Of a DNA stretch of 62,108 nt, positions 36,509-44,980 are shown in pieces. The notes under the pieces are model-generated. The model had not been told where the DNA came from. It saw nothing but the letters and a program-made list of their open reading frames with translations, and made no database searches. The number at the start of each line of letters is the position of its first letter. Position 1 is the stretch's first letter. The stretch comes from Acholeplasmataceae bacterium (GTDB lineage Bacteria > Bacillota_I > Bacilli_A > Acholeplasmatales > Acholeplasmataceae), in assembly GCA_018400755.1 (NCBI GenBank), contig JAGYLU010000004.1, positions 1-62,108 of the forward strand, read 5' to 3'. The position numbers and the translations under genes were made by a program.

Positions 36509-38251
36509 ATGAAACAGATTGTGAGATATCTCAAACCTTATGCATGGGGCATTGCTTTTGTCTTTGGCCTTGTCGGTTTGAGAGCGTTACTGGATTTGTT
36601 GTTGCCGACGATTCTTGGTCGTCTCGTGAGCGAAGGCATTGGAATCAGTGGGACTGGGCTGTCTCCAGATGCGTCCAGAATCTATGATTTGGCATTTCTG
36701 ATGTTTGGGATTACGGTTCTAAGCATTGGGGTCACGATTCTTGGTGGATACTTTGAGTCAAGGATTTCAGCCAGTTTCGCCAGAGATCTAAGAGAGGCTG
36801 TCTATCAGAAGATCAGTCGGTTTTCGCTTGCCGAAATGGATCATTTCACCACATCTTCACTGATCACCAGATCAACCAACGATATCCAACAACTTCAGAC
36901 CTATGTGAATATGTTGATGCGGATGATCATCTTGCAACCGGTTTTGGCGGTCGGAGCGATCGCTTTTTCCGTTTCACAGCAACCGACATTGTCGATGGTG
37001 CTGATCGCGTCGGTGACCGCACTTGTCTTCATGCTGGTCATCATTTTCACGATAGTGATGCCTAAGTTCAGCCTTATTCAGAAACTTGTTGACCGCTTGA
37101 ATCTGGTCACCCGTGAGAATCTTTCCGGACTGCGGGTAGTCAGGGCGTTCAACACCGAGAAACAACAAGCCAAACGCATTGACCAGGCCAGTTTCGAAGC
37201 GATGAAGCTGAACGTCTTTGTCAACCGTATCACCGGGATCATGTGGCCGGTGATGAGTTTGATCATGGGTGGGACGAGCCTAGCCATCGTTTATCTTGGG
37301 GCCAGGTATTTTGTTGGTGTCGATGGTTTTGAACCCGGACAACTGATGGCCCTCATACAATATGCGATGCGCGCCATCATGTCATTCATGTTCATGTCGA
37401 TGCTCTTCATATTGATTCCAAGAGCAGCGATTTCAGCCCGCCGTGTCAGTGAGGTCCTCTCGATGGAGATGACCATTACCGATCCGGATACGCCAGAAGC
37501 GCTTCCTGAAGGCATGAAGGGTGAGGTGGTTTTTGACAAGGTCAGTTTCCAATACCCGAACGCCCCCGAACCGGTGCTTTGTGACATCTCATTTGTGGCC
37601 AGACCAGGGATGACGACAGCGTTGATCGGATCGACGGGTTCCGGGAAGTCGACGCTCATCAACCTGATTCCAAGATTCTATGAACGGACATCCGGAGCCA
37701 TCACGATTGACGGGGTTGATATCAAAGATATGAAACTCTCAGATCTCTTCAATTTGCTTGGATATGTCCCCCAAAAAGGTGTTCTCTTTTCAGGGACCAT
37801 CAAAGACAATGTGCTCTTTGGCATGGAAGAGAGTGAGGACAGTCTTGAAAAAGCGCTGACGATTTCCCAATCGAAGGAGTTTGTTGACGCGTATGACAAC
37901 AAGGCTGACCATGACATCAGCCAAGGTGGAACCAATGTCTCAGGTGGACAAAGGCAACGGCTGTCGATGGCCAGAGCCATCGCTAAGAACCCTTTGGTCT
38001 ATATCTTTGACGATTCCTTCTCCGCCCTTGATTACGCGACCGACCGGAAGCTCAGGACCATGTTGGATCAGAATGTCAAAGCCACCAAACTGATCGTCGC
38101 ACAAAGAATCAGCACCATCAGACACGCTGATCAGATCATTGTCTTGGACAACGGTAGGATCGTCGGCAAGGGTCGCCATCAGCAATTGATGGAGACCTGT
38201 GAGGTCTACCGTGAAATCGCTTATTCACAACTTGATAAGGAGGAACTCTGA
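36509..38251 (+). CDS. ABC exporter half-transporter C (degenerate Walker B)
   Basis: A 580-residue half-transporter: six membrane helices (about 15-300) and an ATPase domain. Walker A is GSTGSGKST (about 373), the signature is intact VSGGQ (about 478), while Walker B reads YIFDDSFSALD, with aspartate in place of the catalytic glutamate. This mirrors half-transporter A at 7871 and makes it the catalytically weak partner of a heterodimer with the next gene. A GGAAGAAGG site precedes the start. Likely drug or lipid exporter under the MarR regulator. Confidence 0.93.
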   Translation: MKQIVRYLKPYAWGIAFVFGLVGLRALLDLLLPTILGRLVSEGIGISGTGLSPDASRIYDLAFLMFGITVLSIGVTILGGYFESRISASFARDLREAVYQKISRFSLAEMDHFTTSSLITRSTNDIQQLQTYVNMLMRMIILQPVLAVGAIAFSVSQQPTLSMVLIASVTALVFMLVIIFTIVMPKFSLIQKLVDRLNLVTRENLSGLRVVRAFNTEKQQAKRIDQASFEAMKLNVFVNRITGIMWPVMSLIMGGTSLAIVYLGARYFVGVDGFEPGQLMALIQYAMRAIMSFMFMSMLFILIPRAAISARRVSEVLSMEMTITDPDTPEALPEGMKGEVVFDKVSFQYPNAPEPVLCDISFVARPGMTTALIGSTGSGKSTLINLIPRFYERTSGAITIDGVDIKDMKLSDLFNLLGYVPQKGVLFSGTIKDNVLFGMEESEDSLEKALTISQSKEFVDAYDNKADHDISQGGTNVSGGQRQRLSMARAIAKNPLVYIFDDSFSALDYATDRKLRTMLDQNVKATKLIVAQRISTIRHADQIIVLDNGRIVGKGRHQQLMETCEVYREIAYSQLDKEEL

Positions 38252-38253
38252 TC

Positions 38254-40131
38254 ATGAACCAAAACAAAGAGACATCCTCTAAGCGGCAACAACCCATGGC
38301 AGGACCACGGGGCAGCAGATATATTGAAAAGGCTCAGGATTTCAAGGGCACGATGAAAAAATTGGCGGTCTATCTGAAGCCGTTTCGATTCAAACTGATG
38401 GCGGCAGCCATCTTCGCGATGATGGCATCGCTTGTGAGTGTCCTAGGGCCATGGCTTTTGGGGTTGATCACATCGGAAGTTGCCGATGCCTTTGAACGCG
38501 ATCCTGGCAATTTGGTCATTGGCTCAATCAACATCGTCTTTGGCATCAGTCTGTCATTGATCGGACTTGTTGTCCTGATTGCTGGTATCTACGTGGTTGC
38601 CGGAATCCTTCACTATTTGCAGACGTTTATGTTGATTGGGATGACCCAGAGCCTGACCTATCAGATGCGTCGGGATTTGTCAGCCAAACTCAACCGTTTG
38701 CCACTCAAGTATTTTGACAATCAGTCGTTTGGGGATCTGCTCGGGCGGGTCACCAACGATGTCGAGACCATCAACCAGACGCTCACGCAAAGCTTATCGG
38801 AAATATTTAGAGCGTTCGCCCTTTTGACCGGTATTTTTGTGATGATGTTCCTGTTGAGTCCGATTCTGGCCGGTGTTGTCGTGGTCACAACCATCGTCAG
38901 CCTCTTTGTCGCGAGATATTTCGTGAAGCTCTCACAAGGCTATTTCCGCAAGCAGGCCAAATCATACGGTCAACTTACCGGACACATCGAGGAAACCTAT
39001 AGTGGACAGACGGTTGTCAAGATCTTCAACCATCAGGAAAAATCGTTTGCCCAGTTTGATCAGATCAACAAAGATCTTCATCACAGTTCAGTCAGAAGCC
39101 AGTTTATCTCAGGTATCATGTTTCCAGTCCAGTTCTTTATTGGCAATATCGCCTACATCCTTGTCGCGGCGATCGGCGCGTTGCTTGTCTTATCGGGAAA
39201 CCCGCTGATATCGATCAGGGTCGGTGTCATCCAGACATTCATCCAGTATACGAGACAGATCAATCAGCCGATTCAGTCACTTGGCAGTGTCGCCAACGTC
39301 TTGCAGTCAACAGCAGCGGCGGCAGAGCGTATCTTTGGCTTGTTGAATGCCGAAGAGGAAAGTCCGGAACGTGATGATCTGAAGGTTCTTGATCATGTCA
39401 AAGGACATGTCGAGTTCAAGGATGTCCATTTCGGATATTCAGAGGATACCGAGGTTATCAAAGGGTTCTCCGCGTTGATCAGACCAGGACAAAAGGTCGC
39501 CATTGTCGGCCCCACTGGGGCTGGGAAAACGACCATTGTCAACCTGTTGATGCGATTCTACGAAATCAAGTCAGGGGCGATCCTGATCGATGGTATCGAT
39601 ATCAGGGACATGAGAAGAGCAGACGTCAGAAGTCTCTTTGGCATGGTGTTGCAAGATACCTGGCTGATCGAGGACACCATTTATGAGAACATCCGCTATG
39701 GCTCTCTTGACCGCTCGATCATCGAGATTCAAAAAGCTGCGAAATCCGCTCAGACACACCATTTCATCGAATCACTTCCTGATGGATATCAGTTCATGCT
39801 TTCGGAAAATGGTCTGAATGTCAGCCAAGGTCAAAGACAGCTTCTGACCATCAGCCGAGCGATGCTCGCTGATCGGCCGATGCTGATTCTCGATGAGGCG
39901 ACCTCATCAGTAGACACCAGAACCGAGGTTTTGATTCAACGGGCCATGGAGAAACTGATGGAAGGCCGGACGAGTTTCGTGATCGCGCACCGGCTCTCGA
40001 CCATCAAGGATGCGGACATCATCTTTGTCATGGATGACGGCAACATCGTCGAACAGGGAACGCATAGCGAATTGCTTGAGAAAGATGGATTCTATGCACG
40101 TCTATACAGAAGCCAGTTTGATGCCCAATGA
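38254..40131 (+). CDS. ABC exporter half-transporter D (canonical Walker B)
   Basis: A 625-residue half-transporter with a hydrophilic N-terminal extension (about 40 residues, rich in K, Q and S), six membrane helices, and an ATPase domain. Walker A is GPTGAGKTT (about 417), the signature is VSQGQ, changed from VSGGQ, and Walker B is LILDEATSSVD with the glutamate. Together with half-transporter C it leaves one competent ATP site. The genes are 2 bases apart, so translation is coupled. An inverted repeat lies 10 bases after its stop. Confidence 0.93.
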   Translation: MNQNKETSSKRQQPMAGPRGSRYIEKAQDFKGTMKKLAVYLKPFRFKLMAAAIFAMMASLVSVLGPWLLGLITSEVADAFERDPGNLVIGSINIVFGISLSLIGLVVLIAGIYVVAGILHYLQTFMLIGMTQSLTYQMRRDLSAKLNRLPLKYFDNQSFGDLLGRVTNDVETINQTLTQSLSEIFRAFALLTGIFVMMFLLSPILAGVVVVTTIVSLFVARYFVKLSQGYFRKQAKSYGQLTGHIEETYSGQTVVKIFNHQEKSFAQFDQINKDLHHSSVRSQFISGIMFPVQFFIGNIAYILVAAIGALLVLSGNPLISIRVGVIQTFIQYTRQINQPIQSLGSVANVLQSTAAAAERIFGLLNAEEESPERDDLKVLDHVKGHVEFKDVHFGYSEDTEVIKGFSALIRPGQKVAIVGPTGAGKTTIVNLLMRFYEIKSGAILIDGIDIRDMRRADVRSLFGMVLQDTWLIEDTIYENIRYGSLDRSIIEIQKAAKSAQTHHFIESLPDGYQFMLSENGLNVSQGQRQLLTISRAMLADRPMLILDEATSSVDTRTEVLIQRAMEKLMEGRTSFVIAHRLSTIKDADIIFVMDDGNIVEQGTHSELLEKDGFYARLYRSQFDAQ

Positions 40132-40133
40132 CC

Positions 40134-40162
40134 TTTACATTCGGCAATGATTAAGATATAAT
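40134..40162 (+). promoter_or_regulatory. tRNA-Arg promoter with flanking inverted repeat
   Basis: TTTACA (40134-40139), 17-base spacer, TATAAT (40157-40162). The -10 box sits in the loop of a 9-bp inverted repeat, CGGCAATGA (40142-40150) and TCATTGCCG (40165-40173). Confidence 0.75.
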
Positions 40163-40178
40163 ATTCATTGCCGGTCTT

Positions 40179-40255
<77 letters not shown>

Positions 40256-40268
40256 CTTAGATACCTAG

Positions 40269-40300
40269 ACCCGGGTTGGTACCTTCAACTCGGGTTTTCC
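40269..40300 (+). terminator. Terminator after tRNA-Arg
   Basis: ACCCGGGTTG (40269-40278) pairs with CAACTCGGGT (40286-40295, one G-T pair), then TTTT. Confidence 0.8.
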
Positions 40301-40384
40301 TTTAAACATCTTGACAAGTATGACTTATATATGCGTCAAATATAAATAATGCTTGTAACAAGACACGAATATGAGACGATGTTC

Positions 40385-40611
40385 ATGTTTAAATTGAAGG
40401 AATATAGACAGAAGTTCAATATGACACAACGCGATGTCGCGGAAAAACGGACATCACTCAGGCTTGCTATTGGCGATGGGAAAACTATAGCAGTTTCCCA
40501 GATACCAAACAAATTGTCCTACTTTGTGAGATATTCAATTGCACTTTAAACGATCTATTTGGCATCCAAGGCATTGATACGGCTGCAAAAGAATCTGTGG
40601 ATGGCTTTTGA
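40385..40611 (+). pseudogene. Frameshifted XRE/HTH_3 transcriptional regulator
   Basis: MFKLKEYRQKFNMTQRDVAEK, read from ATG 40385, is the first half of a Cro/CI-type HTH domain. After codon 21 the homologous reading continues in another frame (DITQACYWRWENYSSFP, then CEIFNCTLNDLFGI), ending at TGA 40611. One base appears to be missing near 40448-40450. An intact copy would be about 75 residues. It is AT-rich compared with the flanking core genes and sits just after tRNA-Arg. It may once have controlled the neighbouring ATPase gene. Confidence 0.8.
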
Positions 40612-40663
40612 TTGGTTTGTGACATCTTCTCGTCGTATGTTTCCCCCCCTTAAGTTTTGTAGC

Positions 40664-40780
40664 TCATTCATTAAGCAACGAGATAAAGGCCTTAACTAAG
40701 CCATCATCTCGTTTTTTGTCCCAATAAGGGCAGTGACCCTTTCCTTTCTTCAATGCCTGAATCAGCTGTTCCTTCCAGAT
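40664..40780 (-). pseudogene. Protein remnant, minus strand
   Basis: Reading the - strand from 40780 gives 38 codons before a TGA, including IWKEQLIQALKKGKGHCPYW and DDGLVKAFISLLNE, which look protein-like in composition. There is no start codon, and a TAG directly precedes it with a short open stretch before that. I do not recognise the family. It may be the tail of a decayed mobile-element or accessory gene. Confidence 0.3.
40677..40717 (+). terminator. Hairpin terminator in the islet
   Basis: AACGAGAT (40677-40684) pairs with ATCTCGTT (40706-40713), with an inner GGC...GCC stem, and a T6 run. It would stop transcripts coming from the XRE remnant. Confidence 0.7.
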
Positions 40781-41122
40781 CTATCTCTTATCAATCGCCC
40801 CATATTTTAAATGTCTTATCTGTGTTCAAAATCAGTGTTGATACGGTTTAACGATTCCAATCGGAATAGGTCAGGTGCAAATATTCTTGATTTTGATTGA
40901 TGTATATCATGTTGATTTTAAGAGATTGTAATTGTACATATGAGAAAACGCCTAAATTAGATTTAGGAATGCCATTCAATCGTGTCAATCAAACACCAAT
41001 ATTTTATTTATGAAAAGTGAATCAATAGAGTGGCTCACAGCATTCAGTGTAAGATGAGATTCCGAAAAAAAACGACTAAGCGTTTACATGATGTATGACA
41101 CGCACAATAAAATAACTATATT

Positions 41123-41142
41123 TTTGTTTGAATTCAAACAAA
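41123..41142. repeat. 20-base perfect palindrome
   Basis: TTTGTTTGAATTCAAACAAA is self-complementary over all 20 bases. It ends 11 bases before a TATAAT at 41154 and about 105 bases before the ATPase start, so it overlaps where a -35 box would be. It looks like an operator. Confidence 0.7.
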
Positions 41143-41246
41143 GTCAATAGACCTATAATTCCCCGATTTCCCTAGAATTCCCGAGATAACACGGTTAATG
41201 AACGAAAATGCCAAGAACGGCAAAAGTGTTCAGAGGGGGTCATTAT

Positions 41247-42484
41247 ATGATGATCAATAGAGATGAGCATTTAAAAAAGCTAATCGACAGTAAGCATATA
41301 AACCTAATTAAAGTTGTTTCAGGGACTAGAAGAAGTGGCAAATCATATTTACTAGACCCGCTCTTTACAAATCATTTAAGGGAATCTGGTGTTAACGGAG
41401 ATCACATCATCAAGATTGATCTAGATCAACTGAAAAATCATAAGTATCATGATCCGTACTTGCTAGATGAATATATTAGAGAAAAATAATCGATGAAAAC
41501 ATGTACTATATTCTACTTGATGAGATTCAGCTTGTTTCAAATCTTGAATCATTACTAAATGGTTTTTTAAATATGCATAATGTGGATGTCTATGTTACCG
41601 GGAGTAATTCGCGATATTTATCATCAGATATAGTTACCGAGTTTAGAGGAAGAAGCCATCAAATAAGGATTTATCCTTTGTCTTTTAGAGAGTTTCATGA
41701 AGCAAAGAACCTGAATAAACTCGAATCTTATCAGCAATACATTAGATTTGGTGGTATGCCACTTCTTATCTCATTGGAAAGTGATCTAGAAAAATATGAG
41801 TATTTAAAAAACTTATTTGAATTAACATATTTCAAAGATATCATAGAAAGGAATCATGTTGAAAAGAACGACGTTTTATCATCGTTAACTCAAGTGATTG
41901 CATCTTCTATAGGGTCATTAACAAGTGCAAGAAAACTTACAAATACATATAAAAGCAATGGGAATAATGAATTATCTATTAACACTGTCATCGCATATTT
42001 AGGGTATTTAAAAGATGCCTTCTTAATTGAAAAGGTTAACAGATATGATGTTAAGGGTAAACGGTATATTGAATCAACTTCAAAATACTATTTCACAGAT
42101 ATTGGATTAAGAAATACCATGCTTAATTTTAGACAACAAGAAGAATATCACATCATGGAAAACATTGTCTATTTGGAATTGGTAAGAAGAGGATATTATG
42201 TCGATGTTGGCATTGTTGAAATTAGAGAAGGAGATGCTAGAAAACAACTCGAAGTAGATTTTGTTTGTAACCGACATAATAAAAGATACTATGTACAAGT
42301 TGCCCTCAATTTGGAAACAAGAGAAAAGACGATACAAGAGACAAGACCGTTTTTACATATTGAAGATAGTTTTAAAAAGATTATTATCGTGAAAGATGAT
42401 ATCATGCCTTGGATAACAGAAGAAGGAGTCCTAGTGATTGGGATCATTGAATTCTTATTAAATCCAGATAGTCTAAATCTATAA
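41247..42484 (+). pseudogene. AAA_14/DUF4143-type ATPase, frame-interrupted
   Basis: Two reading frames together encode an ATPase of about 412 residues of the AAA_14 + DUF4143 type. The first (41247-41489) has Walker A GTRRSGKSYLLD (about residue 27). The second (from 41501) has Walker B YYILLDEIQLVS, the sensor VYVTGSNSRYL, the RIYPLSFREF segment, and a C-terminal DUF4143 domain ending in EVDFVCN and YYVQV. The frames join across a run of five A bases (41481-41487 area) where one missing base, or a -1 slip before TAA, would restore the frame. Low GC and AT-rich codons contrast with neighbours, suggesting transfer. These ATPases are common accessory genes of unknown purpose. Confidence 0.8.
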
Positions 42485-42577
42485 ATGTTAGGCAGTGATG
42501 CTACTGATGCAGTCACAGATAGTGGTTTATCCATGCATAAATCAGAAAATGATATCCTTGAATGGGCAATAGACTAA
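42485..42577 (+). other. Short reading of 30 codons, possible remnant
   Basis: ATG 42485 to TAA 42577 encodes 30 residues (contains HKSENDILEWAID). There is no ribosome site and no recognisable family. It could be the tail of a decayed gene. Confidence 0.2.
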
Positions 42578-43125
42578 AAAAAAACAAGTGAATCAAGATT
42601 TCGGACCTGTTTGAATCACCTGTCCGGCCTGCATTGAGCCAAGATACGGACAAGGGTGGGCCACCAAAACGGAGTAACTGAGCCATTCGCTATACAAGGT
42701 AAACACAAGCGAATGGCTTTATATGTCTAAGTATCTAGACAGTCCGGTAATCAAGTAAAATATGATGATTCATAGGTCATCCTGTGTCATATTTGAAACG
42801 AGGCCAAACAATGACCAATGACTGCTGATTCTAAGACTGCACACTCACAAAGTCAGTTAATGGAGTATTTCGTATGATAAAGCCAAGAGAGAACGCTTAG
42901 CTTTACCATACGAAAAAAGGGGTTGTAACGACATAAGGACAGCCTAAAGTAGGAACCGCCCCGGAAAACTCGAGGCGGTTTTTGGTATTATGAACTTATG
43001 AGAGCGACATGACACCTTAGACTAGTCTAACCTTTATCGTATACAAAAGGGACTATAACATCCACGAGAGTCATCGGATTCTTATTATGTTGCAGCCCCA
43101 TGTTTGGAAATTGAAAATGAGGATT
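42578..43125. other. Hairpin-rich non-coding stretch
   Basis: This stretch has no convincing gene but several inverted repeats: 42602-42626, 42681-42718 (10-bp perfect stem), 42724-42741, 42758-42794, 42868-42915 (16-bp stem with one mismatch) and 42954-42983 with a T5 tail, then a 14-base palindrome at 43017-43030. It may carry one or more structured RNAs or the ends of a decayed element. Confidence 0.5.
42954..42983 (+). terminator. Intrinsic terminator in the islet
   Basis: AACCGCC (42954-42960) pairs with GGCGGTT (42974-42980) and runs into TTT. Whatever is transcribed upstream on the + strand could end here. Confidence 0.65.
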
Positions 43126-43938
43126 TCACAAGTTGAAATAAGAAATCAACCAACGGGCAACCCCATCATTATCATGATCATTTGTCGTGATGTCATCAGA
43201 GACTGAAATCACTTCCTCACAAGCGTTTTTCATAGCGACACCAAGATGGGCATCCCTGATCATCTCAACGTCATTCGTGCCATCACCGAAAGCAATCCAT
43301 TGTTCCTGTTTAAAGCCATAGTGATCAAGAAGATAACTGATGGCAGATGCTTTGGAGATATGTTTGAGATAGACTTCATAAATGGCATGTTTTCTATCTG
43401 TGCCCCAAAGTCGATAAGACAGGGTATGACATAGTTTGGTATCGATATAGGTCTCAAAGGTTTTGTGGTCACCCATTCGGACAAGAAAGATGATTCCTGA
43501 AGGTTCGACGTCGAGTTCATCGAATGGTTTTTCGATGACGATCCCAGACGGGTTTGTTTCTGCGAAAAAGGCTTCAAGACGCCGTTCATACTTATAGGCA
43601 TAGACAACATCATCAAGGCTGAAAAAAGCAGAATCGAGCATGTCTTTGCTGAAGGCGAACAAGTCATGCATGAGTTCTTTGGGGATGAATGTTCTCTGCC
43701 TGGGAAATGATGGATCGACAGGATTTTGGATCGAACCACCGTTATCTGTGATCAACGGAGTGTCAAGTCCTAATGCGGTATATTTCGGATAGGCACCGCT
43801 AAAGGGTCTTCCGGTCGCAATCACGACCACATGGCCAAGATTCCTGACTTTGTCGATGACCTGTTTCGTGGTCTCGGTAATGGTCCCGCGGGCACTGAGC
43901 AAAGTGCCATCGAGATCGATAGTGATCATATGTTTCAT
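43126..43938 (-). CDS. Cof-type HAD-superfamily phosphatase
   Basis: A 270-residue HAD hydrolase of the Cof/YidA type. The nucleophile motif DLDGTLL is at residues 8-14, motif II TGRPFSG at about 42, and motif IV FGDGTNDVEM at about 218, with a mixed cap domain between. Such enzymes act on sugar phosphates, flavin or PLP precursors; the substrate cannot be told. ATG 43938 has no strong ribosome site; ATG 43929 is an alternative. Base composition is that of the core genome, marking the right-hand edge of the AT-rich islet. Confidence 0.9.
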   Translation of the reverse strand: MKHMITIDLDGTLLSARGTITETTKQVIDKVRNLGHVVVIATGRPFSGAYPKYTALGLDTPLITDNGGSIQNPVDPSFPRQRTFIPKELMHDLFAFSKDMLDSAFFSLDDVVYAYKYERRLEAFFAETNPSGIVIEKPFDELDVEPSGIIFLVRMGDHKTFETYIDTKLCHTLSYRLWGTDRKHAIYEVYLKHISKASAISYLLDHYGFKQEQWIAFGDGTNDVEMIRDAHLGVAMKNACEEVISVSDDITTNDHDNDGVARWLISYFNL

Positions 43939-44168
43939 CGTGTTTGATTCGGATCTCTTGAAAACTTGATTGATCCGCGCTCCTTTCCTTTGGGATGGCT
44001 GTCTTTTTATCCATCATCAACCGCTTGTCATCATCAGATGTCGCCAATTGGTTCAAGAAAGTCATGTCCATGTCGATTATCTCATAAAGCGCGCATCAAA
44101 TAAAGACCAATCGCAAGACTTGGCCAGATGTTGACACATGAAGCCCTGACATCATTTGGTACAAATGA
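43939..44168. other. Intergenic region between divergent genes
   Basis: I see no gene here that I can support. On the - strand a reading of about 45 codons begins at 44071 before running into the HAD gene in another frame, but it has no ribosome site. Confidence 0.4.
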
Positions 44169-44177
44169 TGATATAAT
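44169..44177 (+). promoter_or_regulatory. Extended -10 promoter for ftsK block
   Basis: TGATATAAT with TATAAT at 44172-44177. It precedes the membrane-protein/ftsK/lepB/rbgA/rnhB run. Confidence 0.7.
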
Positions 44178-44203
44178 GGGAAGAGAACAGGGGGCTTTAT
44201 GTG

Positions 44204-44980
44204 ATGATTTATCTGACACTCGGACCGATTACCATTGACTATGGCATGTTCATCAGTTTCATCTTAGGCATCAGTGTTGGTTTCATGGTGCTCTTTCTCT
44301 TGTATCTCTATGCCGTGGTGAGAAAGATGGACAAGGGACTGAGACTTAGGAAAACGGATGAGGAAGACATTGATGAGGAAGAAATCCGTTGGCTGATCAA
44401 AGATGCCCAAACGCAATTCAAAGACAAAGAGATGAGAGATGAGTTGGGCTATCCCAAGCATCTTTTGAAGATTTTAGGCGAACTGTCACTAGACATTTCA
44501 AAAAAGTTTTATCCGCGCTCAAAATATCCATATCTCGAACTCACCATTGATGAGACTTTGGCATTGAATCATTACATCACTGACCGTATAGACTCGCTAT
44601 TTCAAAGCAGGATCCTTAAGTTGACCAGAGGACTCACACTTCGCAAAATTGTCGAACTCGGTGACGTCAAAGCGACCATCGACGACACTAAGATCATGAA
44701 AGCGGCCAAAAAATATGGCATCGCCGAAATCGCCAAATCGACCGCCAAAGCCTTGAATGCCGTCAATCCTGTCTATTGGGTCAGACGTGGTACGAAAGAT
44801 ATTGCCATGAATGTGGTGTTGACCAAACTCGGGATGAGTATCATCGCCATTACGGGTGAGGAGACATACAAGATTTACAGCAAGAAGGTCTTCAATGAAG
44901 AACGAACGATGGATACCGATGTCGACCAGCTCTATGATGACATCGTTGTTGACAAGTCCGAACAGGGGGATCAAACATGA
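44204..44980 (+). CDS. Single-pass membrane protein upstream of FtsK
   Basis: A 258-residue protein I do not recognise. One strong hydrophobic segment spans about residues 12-40, followed by an acidic patch (KTDEEDIDEEE) and a helical cytoplasmic region of about 200 residues; an NPVYWVRRGTKDIAMNV segment near 185-200 is amphipathic. The start is ATG 44204 (AGGGGG 9 bases upstream) or GTG 44201. It overlaps ftsK by 4 bases, so the two are translationally coupled. Because this FtsK has no membrane helices, this protein could be its membrane anchor; that is inference. Confidence 0.8.
   Translation: MIYLTLGPITIDYGMFISFILGISVGFMVLFLLYLYAVVRKMDKGLRLRKTDEEDIDEEEIRWLIKDAQTQFKDKEMRDELGYPKHLLKILGELSLDISKKFYPRSKYPYLELTIDETLALNHYITDRIDSLFQSRILKLTRGLTLRKIVELGDVKATIDDTKIMKAAKKYGIAEIAKSTAKALNAVNPVYWVRRGTKDIAMNVVLTKLGMSIIAITGEETYKIYSKKVFNEERTMDTDVDQLYDDIVVDKSEQGDQT

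Larger units (their letters stand above)
40612..41246. other. AT-rich intergenic DNA of the islet
   Basis: This 635-base stretch holds no intact gene. It contains a strong hairpin with U-run (40677-40717), a decayed minus-strand reading of 38 codons (40664-40780), a 20-base perfect palindrome (41123-41142) and a TATAAT at 41154-41159. The rest shows nothing I can assign. Confidence 0.6.

Noticed and set aside
41156-41192. Repeated AATTCCC as a possible direct repeat element
   Set aside because: Two copies of seven bases in AT-rich DNA are not informative.
42600-42985. RNase P RNA, SRP RNA, tmRNA or group II intron in the hairpin-rich stretch
   Set aside because: I looked for the hallmark conserved strings of these RNAs and did not find them; no intron domain V-like hairpin is convincing.
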